Shown: positions 53,350 through 61,106 of the stretch, one piece after another
How the letters are laid out: the number at the start of each line of letters is the position of its first letter
How positions within the stretch are numbered: position 1 is the stretch's first letter
Assembly: GCF_001645125.1 (NCBI RefSeq)
Contig: NZ_LXKA01000382.1
Coordinates: 124,001 to 188,000, forward strand
Source of the DNA: Paraburkholderia ginsengiterrae
Lineage (GTDB): Bacteria; Pseudomonadota; Gammaproteobacteria; Burkholderiales; Burkholderiaceae
Direction: 5' to 3'
DNA: 64,000 nt
The notes under the pieces: generated by a model
Seen by the model: the letters and a program-made list of their open reading frames with translations, nothing else
Databases searched by the model: none
What the model was told of the DNA's origin: nothing
Program-made: the position numbers and the translations under genes

Positions 53350-53784
53350 ATGTACAAGATCATCGCAGTCGCGGCGCTCGTTACGTGGGCGGCGTTGGCG
53401 TCGCCGGTTGCCGCCGTGGCGGGTACCACGCCGGCGCCGGCCCGCGCCCTTGCCTATATCGGCTATCCGAACGACGGCCAGGTCGTGCCCGCCAATAAAC
53501 CGTTTCGCGTGTGGTTCGGCCTGCGCTACATGGGCGTGGCGCCGAAGGGTGTCAAGTATCCGAATACCGGCCACCACCATCTGCTGATCGACACCGATCT
53601 GCCGCCGATGGATCAGGAAATTCCGTCGGACCGCAATCATCTGCACTTCGGCGCGGGCGAAACGGAAACCATGATTCAGCTGCCGCCGGGCAAGCATACG
53701 TTGCAGTTGCTGATGGGCGACGATATGCACATGCCGCACAATCCGCCCGTGTACTCGAAGAAGATCACCGTCATTGCGCGATGA
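53350..53784 (+). CDS. DUF4399 protein, secreted (copy 2)
   Basis: 144 residues. Signal peptide MYKIIAVAALVTWAALASPV, cleaved after AVA. Domain: YIGYPNDGQVVPANKPFRVW, NTGHHHLLIDTDLPPMDQEI, SDRNHLHFGAGETETMIQLP and MGDDMHMPHNPPVYSKKITV. Very close to copy 1 in the domain (shared GHHHLLIDTDLP and SDRNHLHFGAGET blocks), so the pair is a tandem duplication. 47 bases after copy 1; likely co-transcribed. Function unknown. Confidence 0.88.
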   Translation: MYKIIAVAALVTWAALASPVAAVAGTTPAPARALAYIGYPNDGQVVPANKPFRVWFGLRYMGVAPKGVKYPNTGHHHLLIDTDLPPMDQEIPSDRNHLHFGAGETETMIQLPPGKHTLQLLMGDDMHMPHNPPVYSKKITVIAR

Positions 53785-53974
53785 CCGGTGCGCGGCACGA
53801 CCCGTGAAGTCCCGGTGTCGCGCCGCGTCCAACCATTTCGCGCGAATTGTTGGCCGTGATCCACCATCCTCATTCCGCCTTTGTGCCGGCCGGACTTTCT
53901 CCCGGCGTTGGCCCATCCCCGCAGCCCTTTATCCACGGCGCTTTTGGCAATTTCTTAGGATCGGAAAACAAAAC

Positions 53975-53990
53975 TGGCACAGCCCATGCA
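53975..53990 (+). promoter_or_regulatory. sigma-54-type -24/-12 promoter of precursor 4
   Basis: TGGCACAGCCCATGCA: the -24 block is TGGCAC and the -12 is TGCA, with the exact 16-base frame of the sigma-54 consensus. It ends 74 bases upstream of the ATG at 54065. The second copy at 47824 differs at only two of 16 positions. Confidence 0.6.
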
Positions 53991-54011
53991 TTAGTGACGT
54001 ACGAGCAGACG

Positions 54012-54154
54012 AGTTGCTCGAAACCCACCGCAAGACTGCGACCATTCCTTCCAGGAGATTTGCCATGAACACGCTGATGATCAAAGACCTGTCCATCACC
54101 GAAGAACTCGACGGCCGCGCCATGAGCGCCGTGCGCGGCGGCTACAGCTACGGC
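54012..54154 (+). repeat. 143-bp inverted repeat, right copy
   Basis: Identical by my reading to the reverse complement of 47660-47802. Contains the ribosome-binding site and leader of precursor 4 and the upstream leader mRNA. A short dyad in the untranslated region (CGAGCA...TGCTCG, ending at 54020) is shared in both copies apart from one base in its loop. Weaker similarity extends outward to about 53947. Confidence 0.85.
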
Positions 54155-54358
54155 AGCTACTGCTATCCGTCGCCGTCGTATTTCAGCTTCGACCCGGTCT
54201 ACGCGCCGAACCAGGGCAAGACGGTTACCGCCACCCAGTTCATCAGCTCGGCGGTGAACATCCAGAACGCCAACGGCAACAACACGGCATTGGTCTCCGG
54301 CATCACGACCACGATCGACCCGCATGTGAGCACGAGCAACAACATCACCGTGCGCTAA
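54065..54358 (+). CDS. double-glycine leader peptide precursor 4 (71-aa cargo)
   Basis: 97 residues. Leader identical to precursor 3 (Gly-Gly at 25-26). The cargo opens YSYGSYCYPSPSYFSFDPVY then APNQGKTVTATQFISSAVNI, QNANGNNTALVSGITTTIDP and HVSTSNNITVR. It shares the aromatic block and the VNIxNANGNNxAL segment with precursor 3, but it has one Cys near the start instead of two near the end, and a six-residue longer N-terminal part. AGGAG is seven bases before the ATG. Followed by a hairpin at 54371. Confidence 0.78.
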   Translation: MNTLMIKDLSITEELDGRAMSAVRGGYSYGSYCYPSPSYFSFDPVYAPNQGKTVTATQFISSAVNIQNANGNNTALVSGITTTIDPHVSTSNNITVR

Positions 54359-54370
54359 CCGGCGCCGGCC

Positions 54371-54397
54371 GCCGCGGAGGCTCACCGCCTCCGCGGC
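54371..54397 (+). terminator. hairpin after precursor 4
   Basis: GCCGCGGAGGC-TCACC-GCCTCCGCGGC is a perfect 11-bp stem with a 5-base loop, 12 bases after the stop. No long T-run follows (GTCTTGAAGG). It probably ends or stabilises the precursor 4 transcript. Confidence 0.65.
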
Positions 54398-54582
54398 GTC
54401 TTGAAGGACGCGCCTCAAAAAGATTTCGCTTCCAATCGTTCTTTTCACGCCACCCCCGCGTCACCGCCCGATCCCTGCGCCGATTTTCCCGCATTGCTCC
54501 GATGGTGAAGCCGTGCAGGAGATGCTTTACTTAAAGAGCGTGTTCTCCTCGTGCAGCGAAGTGGGCGTCATCGGAGACAATC

Positions 54583-56091
54583 GTGTCAGCGTTGCTTGAA
54601 TCAGCGGTCCGCCAGCGCTTCTTCCGCAAGACATCGGCGCTGCGTGGCGAGTCGGATCGAGCGTTGCGCGCGGTCAAAAGCACCGCGGCGCTGCGCGCCG
54701 TTTGTGCGGTAGTGGTTTGCGCAGTCTCGCTGTCCGCCTGTATCGACGTCAGCATGCCCGACTACAAGCGTCCTGACACGCCCGCCAAAGCGTCGTGGTC
54801 GAATCAGAAGGGCGCACCGGTGTCGGCTGCCGCGACGATCGAACCCGATTGGTGGAAAGGCTTCCACGATCCCTATCTCGACGAACTGATTGCGAAAGCG
54901 ATTGCGGGCAACTTCGACATCAAGGTGCTGGCCGCGCGTATCGACGTTGCCCGCACGCAGATCGGCGAGGCCAAAGCGGGCGCGCTGCCAACCATGGACC
55001 TCGGCGCGGGCGCCGACTTCGAAAAGACCACGGGCCAGACGTTCTCCAAGCAGTACAACCTCGCGACCCAGGTGAGCTGGGATATCGACATCTGGGGCAA
55101 AGTCGAAAAAGGCGTGCAGGCCCAGAAGGCGGAGTTTCACGCCAGCGAGGCGGATTGGCGCGCCGGCTACCTCGAGTTGGTGTCGAACGTTTCCAGTACC
55201 TATTTCCAGATTCTGCAGTTCGACGACCAGATCGACCAGCAGCAGAAAACGCTCGAAACGAACCGGCAGATTCTCACCATCTACGAAGGCCAGCGCCGCA
55301 GCGGACTCGTGCCGCAAACGCAGGTGTTGCGCCAGCAGGCCGAGATTAATCGCCTGACGAACGAGTTGCTCGAACTGCGCCGCTCGCGCGCGCTTGCGAA
55401 CAACGCGCTTTGCACGCTGACCGGCGTACCTGCCGGCGAGTTTCAGATGCCCACAGGTCATTTGCAGCAGCGCGTGCAGTTGCCGCCCGTGCCTGAAGGC
55501 TTGCCGGCGCAACTGCTTGCGCGGCGTCCCGACGTGGTGGCTGCGGAATTCCGCGTGCTGGAAGCGTACAACCTCGTCGGCGAAGCAAAGCTCGCGCAAT
55601 TGCCGACCATCAACCTGACCGGGCACGGCGGCACCGCGAGTTTCGCGCTGACCGACTTGCTGAAGTCGTTCACGTACGGCTTCATGCCCAGCATCAATAT
55701 TCCGCTGCTCGATCCCGGTGTGCGGGCGCATGTGAAGGTCACCCAGGCGCAATCGACGGTGGCCGAGCAGCAGTACCGCGTGGCGGTGATGGGCGCCTTC
55801 GAGGAAGTGGAGAACGCGCTGGTCAATCTGAATTCGCACAAGGCGCAGCGTGTGGAATTGCAGCAGGAAGTGTCGCGGCTGCAAATCGTCGCGGACCAGA
55901 TTCAGTCGCAATTGCGGCTTGGCGTGGTGTCGCAACTGGAAGTTTTCGAAACCGAGCGAACCTTGCTGGAAGCGCAACAGCAACTGCTTGCCAACCATCA
56001 ACTGCTGCTGTCCGACACCGTGCTGCTCTACAAGGCGTTGGGGGGCGGCTGGCCGAACGTCGACGTGCAAGCCGAAGTAAAGGAGCACTGA
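54583..56091 (+). CDS. NodT/TolC-type outer-membrane channel lipoprotein
   Basis: 502 residues. A lipobox (VSLSAC, Cys about residue 50) follows a long N-terminus. Two outer-membrane-efflux-protein repeats with long helices: LIAKAIAGNFDIKVLAARID, ELVSNVSSTYFQILQFDDQI, YEGQRRSGLVPQTQVLRQQA, and PVPEGLPAQLLARRPDVVAA, LDPGVRAHVKVTQAQSTVAE, EVENALVNLNSHKAQRVELQ. This matches the RND/NodT lipoprotein family. It forms the outer-membrane duct. The GTG start at 54583 has GGAG seven bases upstream. First of five secretion genes in a row. Confidence 0.92.
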   Translation: MSALLESAVRQRFFRKTSALRGESDRALRAVKSTAALRAVCAVVVCAVSLSACIDVSMPDYKRPDTPAKASWSNQKGAPVSAAATIEPDWWKGFHDPYLDELIAKAIAGNFDIKVLAARIDVARTQIGEAKAGALPTMDLGAGADFEKTTGQTFSKQYNLATQVSWDIDIWGKVEKGVQAQKAEFHASEADWRAGYLELVSNVSSTYFQILQFDDQIDQQQKTLETNRQILTIYEGQRRSGLVPQTQVLRQQAEINRLTNELLELRRSRALANNALCTLTGVPAGEFQMPTGHLQQRVQLPPVPEGLPAQLLARRPDVVAAEFRVLEAYNLVGEAKLAQLPTINLTGHGGTASFALTDLLKSFTYGFMPSINIPLLDPGVRAHVKVTQAQSTVAEQQYRVAVMGAFEEVENALVNLNSHKAQRVELQQEVSRLQIVADQIQSQLRLGVVSQLEVFETERTLLEAQQQLLANHQLLLSDTVLLYKALGGGWPNVDVQAEVKEH

Positions 56092-56174
56092 GCTAATCCG
56101 CGATGTGGCGGGCAGCGTGGGAATTTTGTCCGTCGTTGACTCGTTCATTGCTCTCATTACCGACAATCGGAAAA

Positions 56175-56202
56175 TTGACACTCGCCATGCGTGACTTACA
56201 AT
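56175..56202 (+). promoter_or_regulatory. sigma-70 promoter in front of the FHA-HlyD-isomerase-exporter genes
   Basis: TTGACA (56175-56180), a 16-base spacer and TACAAT (56197-56202) are close to consensus. It lies 118 bases before the FHA gene, so the four downstream genes may be expressed independently of the channel gene and of the sigma-54 elements. Confidence 0.6.
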
Positions 56203-56319
56203 CCTTAAGCAGCCGTCTTTCGCGCGGCTCATTCGAACAGACTCTTTCCGCCGTAGTCCTTCGTCCCGTTTCCGCCGCGCGTTCTTCGCGGCGGGTAAAC
56301 GATTAGTGATCCAGATAAA

Positions 56320-58893
56320 ATGACCACCGGCGAAGCTCCGATTGCTGAGATGCGCGCGACAATGGACGCCGCGTTCGACGTGGTGTTGTCGCCGGTTGCG
56401 TCGGCGCAGGGACCCGCGCTCGACGCGATCCGGATCGTCGACAGCCTGTTTGCGATCGGCCGCAGCGAGGCGCCGTTTACCGACTACCCATCCGAGCGGA
56501 TTGCGCGCCTGTCCCGCCGGCATGCGCGGATTTTCACGGAACACGGCGCGGTCTACGTCGCCGACCTCGACAGCAAGAACGGCACCACGGTCAACGGCGT
56601 CGCGGTGCGGCAAACGCCGGCCCGCGTGCGCGCCGGCGACGAACTGTGCTTTGGCGGCGAACTCTGCTACCGGGTGGCGATCGAGCCGCGCGCGCGCATT
56701 GTGGCGGCGGCCAAGTCACCCGCTGTGCCAGGCCTGCTGCTCGTGCCGGAACGCGATGACCTCGGCCTGCAGCCTATCGAGGTGCAGGCGTTTCCGTTTC
56801 TGGTCAGCAAGACGGACGAGATTTTCGCGCGTTACAAAGATCGCTATCCGCACCAGGTCAACTACATCTCCCGGCGCCACGCACACCTCTTTCTGAAGGG
56901 TGGCGAACTCTATGTCGAAGATCTCGGCAGCACCAACGGCACATTCGTCGGGGGAAAGCGCCTGGCTGAATCCGCGCTGCCGTTGGTAGAGGGAGACTGT
57001 GTTGCATTTGGCGGAGACCACTTCGTCTACAGGGTGACGCTGCAGAGCGCCCCTGAAGTCGAGCCTACCGTGACCCAGCTATTTCTCAAGCCGGCCGTCG
57101 ACGAAACCGGCGATGCCGACAAGACGACGTTCGTCGGCGCCGCGCATTCGTTCCTCGATATCTTTTGCGTGGACCCCGTGCTGTTGCGTGAAGACGAAGT
57201 CAACGAAGCGGCTCAGTCCGCCGACGAGCATGGCGGCGCGGCGAGAGGAGCGAGCGGTGCAAATGGTGCAAACGGCACAAACGGCGCGCATGGACCCGCC
57301 CCTACTGGTTCCACGAAGCGCCGCCCGCGACGTTGGCGGCTGCTGGCGGGCGAACTCAGCAAGGCTCTCGCGGTTGACGATCGCGCGAGCGTGCGGCGCT
57401 TCGCGTGGTGGGGCGCCGCGGGTGTCGTGCTGCTGGTGGTGTTCGCGTCGACACTCTATCTGCGTGGGTCGTCGGAACGCGAGGTGAAGAATCTGCTGAC
57501 AAATGGCGACTACGGCAGTGCGGTCGCGGCGGCCACGGGCTATCTGGCGAGTCATCCCGCGGACACAAGAGTCAGCGCGCTCGCCAGTGAGGCGCTCCTG
57601 AAGGCGAAACTCCCTGGGTGGCTGAATGCGCTGGACAAGGCGCAGTTCGCTCAGGCGGATGCCTTCCTCAACGAGATGAGATCACTGAGCGCGAATAACG
57701 CGGACGCCGCCTCGCTCATCAGCGAACTGCAATGGGTGGGCGATCTGGAGCGCTTCGTGGCGGGACGCGGCGGCGTGGACGCGCCGATCCGCATGTACGT
57801 GGACGAGGCCACCATCGGCAACCTGCTGCAACGCTGGGACGACGACGCGAAAAGCCATCAGCGCGCGCTCGACCGGATCGCGACCTACGTCCCCGTGTTT
57901 GCCGAACCGTACGCACAGGCGATGAGCCATCTGCGCAAACTGGAGAGCGACGATTCGGTGTATCTCGCCGCCATCGACCGGCTGAACGGAACGATCCGCA
58001 CCGAACTGGCGCGCGACAAACCCGGCGCGCTGCCTCCCGTGCTGGACGATTACGGGCAACGCTATCCGCGGCTGGCGGGTCTCGACCGCGTGCGTGAGGA
58101 TTTGCGGCAGTACACGGACGTGTTGAACGCCGCGCTTGGCCGTCAATTGATCCCGTTGCTCGCCTTGCTGAAATCGGTGCATCTCACCACACCGCCGTTT
58201 CAGGCGCAGTTTCAGCAGCTGACGGCGATCCGTTTGCCATCCCCCGACATCATTGCGCGTCACGACGCGGTGACGGCTGCATGGCAGCGCGGCGACGCAC
58301 AGCAGGCGCTGGCTGGTTTGCAAGACATGCCTGCCGGTCCGTGGTCCGACGTGCTCGCGGCGGAACTGGCGCACAAGAAGGCGCTGCTCGATCAGTTCAG
58401 CGAGTTGCAGAAGACGCGCGGAGACAAGGATTACGACCAGCGCTTGCTGTCGTTTTACGCCAGTCTCGACCCGGCCATCGACGTGTGGTTCGCGCAGTCG
58501 ATCCAGAAAGACGTGGCCGCGCTGCACGACAAGGCGCTGGCGCGTGCGCAAGATCTCATGCTGCGCGCCCAGAGCCTGTGGAAGCAGTACCGCGCGAGCG
58601 GCTCGATTGGCGGCACGCAACGGCTCGAAGCCGGGATTTCGCCGGGATTTCGCAGCGAGGCGCGGCTGCTGTCCGACGCGCAAACGTCTGCGCAACAGGG
58701 CATGCGCATCTACACGCAGCTCAAGGCCGATCATCCCGCGGACTTTGACCGCCTGCTCGCGGATATCGATGCCGAAGCCGATCTGCAACGCCGTTCGTTG
58801 ACGGAACTGCGCATGGTGCTGGACCCGGGGCTTCTGAAAGCGAAGCTGGCACTGATTGGAGGCGAGCAGAGTGAAGCGCGACAGTCACCCTAA
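56320..58893 (+). CDS. double-FHA inner-membrane protein
   Basis: 857 residues. Two FHA domains: the first with GRSEAPF, RLSRRHARIFTEHGAVYVAD and LDSKNGTTVNG; the second with ISRRHAHLFLKGGELYVEDL and GSTNGTFVGG. Both contain the phosphothreonine-binding Ser-Arg-Arg-His and Asn-Gly-Thr elements. A linker rich in Gly/Asn/Ala (GASGANGANGTNGAHG) leads to one helix (FAWWGAAGVVLLVVFASTLY, about 365-385). The remaining 470 residues are a helical, TPR-like periplasmic domain. It is probably a phosphorylation-sensing scaffold for the exporter, with the kinase at 48081 as the likely partner. No strong ribosome-binding site; start tentative. Confidence 0.85.
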   Translation: MTTGEAPIAEMRATMDAAFDVVLSPVASAQGPALDAIRIVDSLFAIGRSEAPFTDYPSERIARLSRRHARIFTEHGAVYVADLDSKNGTTVNGVAVRQTPARVRAGDELCFGGELCYRVAIEPRARIVAAAKSPAVPGLLLVPERDDLGLQPIEVQAFPFLVSKTDEIFARYKDRYPHQVNYISRRHAHLFLKGGELYVEDLGSTNGTFVGGKRLAESALPLVEGDCVAFGGDHFVYRVTLQSAPEVEPTVTQLFLKPAVDETGDADKTTFVGAAHSFLDIFCVDPVLLREDEVNEAAQSADEHGGAARGASGANGANGTNGAHGPAPTGSTKRRPRRWRLLAGELSKALAVDDRASVRRFAWWGAAGVVLLVVFASTLYLRGSSEREVKNLLTNGDYGSAVAAATGYLASHPADTRVSALASEALLKAKLPGWLNALDKAQFAQADAFLNEMRSLSANNADAASLISELQWVGDLERFVAGRGGVDAPIRMYVDEATIGNLLQRWDDDAKSHQRALDRIATYVPVFAEPYAQAMSHLRKLESDDSVYLAAIDRLNGTIRTELARDKPGALPPVLDDYGQRYPRLAGLDRVREDLRQYTDVLNAALGRQLIPLLALLKSVHLTTPPFQAQFQQLTAIRLPSPDIIARHDAVTAAWQRGDAQQALAGLQDMPAGPWSDVLAAELAHKKALLDQFSELQKTRGDKDYDQRLLSFYASLDPAIDVWFAQSIQKDVAALHDKALARAQDLMLRAQSLWKQYRASGSIGGTQRLEAGISPGFRSEARLLSDAQTSAQQGMRIYTQLKADHPADFDRLLADIDAEADLQRRSLTELRMVLDPGLLKAKLALIGGEQSEARQSP

Positions 58894-60244
58894 ACCGTTG
58901 TCGGAGGCGCTGGAGGACCACAGCGTCGAAGGCATCGCCATTCTCACCGCGGAACCGGTGCGGATCGCGCGCGCGCTCATCTGGGCGATGGTCGCGCTGG
59001 TGGTGGCCGGGCTGCTGTGGTCGTTCGTCGGCCGCGCGGATGTGATCGTCAGCGCGCAAGGCACGTTGTCGCCGGAATCCGAGGTGCGCCGCATCTATGC
59101 GCCGATCGACGGTGAACTCGCCGATCTGTATATCGCCGAAGGTCAGCCGGTGCAAAAAGGCGATGTACTGGCACGGCTGAATGCGCGCGGTGCGATCGAA
59201 GCGGCGAGCAATGCGCTGCAAGCGCAACTCAAGCTGGAGGACGCCGAGCGCGACTGGAAGCAGTTTCCGGAGAAGAAGGCGCTGATGGTGCGCAAGGCCG
59301 CCGCGCTCAAGGCGCAGATGGAGGTGGAAGCGCGCCAGCACGAAAACCGCGTGTCCGAGGGCACGACCAAACTCGCTGAAGGGCAGAAGGCCGAACTCGA
59401 CGAAGCGCGCAGCGCGCTCGACAATGCCCGCCGCACGCGCGAGGCGGCGCACCAGGAACTGGATCGCTACTCGCAGCTTTTTGCGCAACCAGGCGGTGGC
59501 GGCATTGCCGGGCTGCAGGTGGAGCAGAAGCGCACCGCGGCGCTGGAAGCGGACAACGCCTACCGCGTCGCGCAATCGAAGCTGGCGGAACTGGATTTCC
59601 GCCTGAGCCACGAATATGCGCTGGCTAACGCACAACTGGAAACCAGCGGCCAGCAGACTACCGACCTGCAGCTTCAGTACGATTCGGCGGTGCGCGACAT
59701 TACCGACGCGGAAGACAAAGTGCGCTTGCAACTGCAAACCGCGCGACTGGTGGCGGACGCTGCCGCGCGGATTCGCTTCGAGAACATCGACAAAGACAAT
59801 TTCCTGCTGATCCTCGCACCGGTTTCAGGTGTCATCACAGACGTCACGTCGACACAACGCGGTGACAAGATTCAGGCGAATGCGCCGCTCGGCGGCATTG
59901 CGCCGAAAGACGCGCGGCCCGTGCTGAAAATCGAAATCGCCGAACACGATCGTGCTTTTCTGCACGAAGGCCTGCCGGTCAAGCTGAAGTTCAACGCGTT
60001 TCCGTATCAGCGCTATGGATTGATCAGCGGCACGCTTGCCTACATTTCGCCCGCCACCAAGCCGTCGTTAGCCGACAAGCAACCCGTCTACGAAGGCCGC
60101 GTCACGCTCGACAAGAATTACTACCAGATTGCCGACACGCGCTATCCATTGCGTTATGGCATGACGGCAAGCGCGGAGATCGTGGTGCGCGAGCGGCGCC
60201 TGATCGATCTGGGTCTCGATCCGTTCAGGCAGGTGGCGGGTTGA
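58871..60244 (+). CDS. HlyD-family membrane fusion protein
   Basis: 457 residues. One inner-membrane helix (ALIWAMVALVVAGLLWSFVG) is followed by a lipoyl half-motif (IYAPIDGELADLYIAEGQPV), a long coiled coil (about residues 110-290, including LDNARRTREAAHQELDRYSQ) and the second half-motif (ILAPVSGVITDVTSTQRGDK) with the HlyD_3 barrel (KFNAFPYQRYGLISGTLAYI). It bridges the exporter and the outer-membrane channel. GTG 58871 has GGAGG eight bases upstream and overlaps the FHA gene by 23 bases. An earlier in-frame start is at 58856. Confidence 0.92.
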   Translation: MKRDSHPKPLSEALEDHSVEGIAILTAEPVRIARALIWAMVALVVAGLLWSFVGRADVIVSAQGTLSPESEVRRIYAPIDGELADLYIAEGQPVQKGDVLARLNARGAIEAASNALQAQLKLEDAERDWKQFPEKKALMVRKAAALKAQMEVEARQHENRVSEGTTKLAEGQKAELDEARSALDNARRTREAAHQELDRYSQLFAQPGGGGIAGLQVEQKRTAALEADNAYRVAQSKLAELDFRLSHEYALANAQLETSGQQTTDLQLQYDSAVRDITDAEDKVRLQLQTARLVADAAARIRFENIDKDNFLLILAPVSGVITDVTSTQRGDKIQANAPLGGIAPKDARPVLKIEIAEHDRAFLHEGLPVKLKFNAFPYQRYGLISGTLAYISPATKPSLADKQPVYEGRVTLDKNYYQIADTRYPLRYGMTASAEIVVRERRLIDLGLDPFRQVAG

Positions 60245-60281
60245 CCGCGCGAATAACACGTCAATTAAAGGAGCCGATGAG

Positions 60282-61034
60282 ATGAGCGCGATTGTGCGAA
60301 TCGATGACGAAGTCGTGGACGTGGCCGAGTTCATTCGTCTTCTGAAATTGACCGGCCAGTTCGAGAGCCTGATCGAGCAGATCGTGCGCGACAAGCTCAC
60401 GGTGCACGCGGCGAAGAAGCAGGGCATTACCGTTAGCGCCGACGACATACAGGAGCGCGCCGACCAGTTTCGCCGCGTGCGCGGCCTGCATCGCGCGACG
60501 GATATGAACCAGTATCTCGACGCGCTTCATGTCAGTCTCGACGAATTCGAGGCCTTCATCACCGACGGGCTGTATCAGGAGAAGATGCTCGACGAGATCG
60601 GCAACGACGCGGCGATCAAGGACTACTTCGCGCTGAATTCACCGAAGTTCGATGCGATCGAGGTAAGCCACATCGTGCTGGACAGCGAGGGCAAGGCGAA
60701 GGAAATGATCTCGTACCTGCACGACGATCCCGATAGCTTCGCCGACATGGCGCGCGAGCATTCGATTGCGGATACGCGCGAGGCGGGCGGCGTGATCGGC
60801 AAGGTGCTGCGCGGTTCGCTGAAGCCGGACATCGAAGCGAAGATTTTCAATGCGGCGGTGGGCGACCTGCTGGGGCCGTTTCCGTCGGCGGACCGCTCGT
60901 GTTTCGAGATCTTCGCCGTGACGGCCAAATATCCGGCCACGCTCGATGCGGATGTGGCTGCCGAGATCAGACGGCTGCTGCGCGAGAGCTGGCTGATCGC
61001 GCGCGCTCAGGAACACGTGATCGAAGCGCGCTAG
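60282..61034 (+). CDS. parvulin-type peptidyl-prolyl isomerase
   Basis: 250 residues. The N-terminal helical part (LTGQFESLIEQIVRDKLTVH, GITVSADDIQERADQFRRVR) resembles the SurA/PrsA-N chaperone fold. The rotamase domain contains IEVSHIVLDSEGKAKEMISY, FADMAREHSIADTREAGGVI and VGDLLGPFPSADRSCFEIFA. No signal peptide, so it acts on the cytoplasmic side. Isomerases of this type are also found beside C39 exporters in cyanobacteria. It may present the leader or cargo to the exporter (inference). Confidence 0.85.
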   Translation: MSAIVRIDDEVVDVAEFIRLLKLTGQFESLIEQIVRDKLTVHAAKKQGITVSADDIQERADQFRRVRGLHRATDMNQYLDALHVSLDEFEAFITDGLYQEKMLDEIGNDAAIKDYFALNSPKFDAIEVSHIVLDSEGKAKEMISYLHDDPDSFADMAREHSIADTREAGGVIGKVLRGSLKPDIEAKIFNAAVGDLLGPFPSADRSCFEIFAVTAKYPATLDADVAAEIRRLLRESWLIARAQEHVIEAR

Positions 61035-61106
61035 CCGGATAGCGAAACACACCATACGCCACACCAGGTCCACGCAACGATACGCTGAATCGAGGTCCGC
61101 AAGCCC

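Noticed and set aside
54601-56613. 670-residue ORF on the - strand
   Set aside because: Antisense to the outer-membrane channel gene; Arg/Leu/His-rich with no recognisable motif. High GC suppresses stops on the opposite strand.
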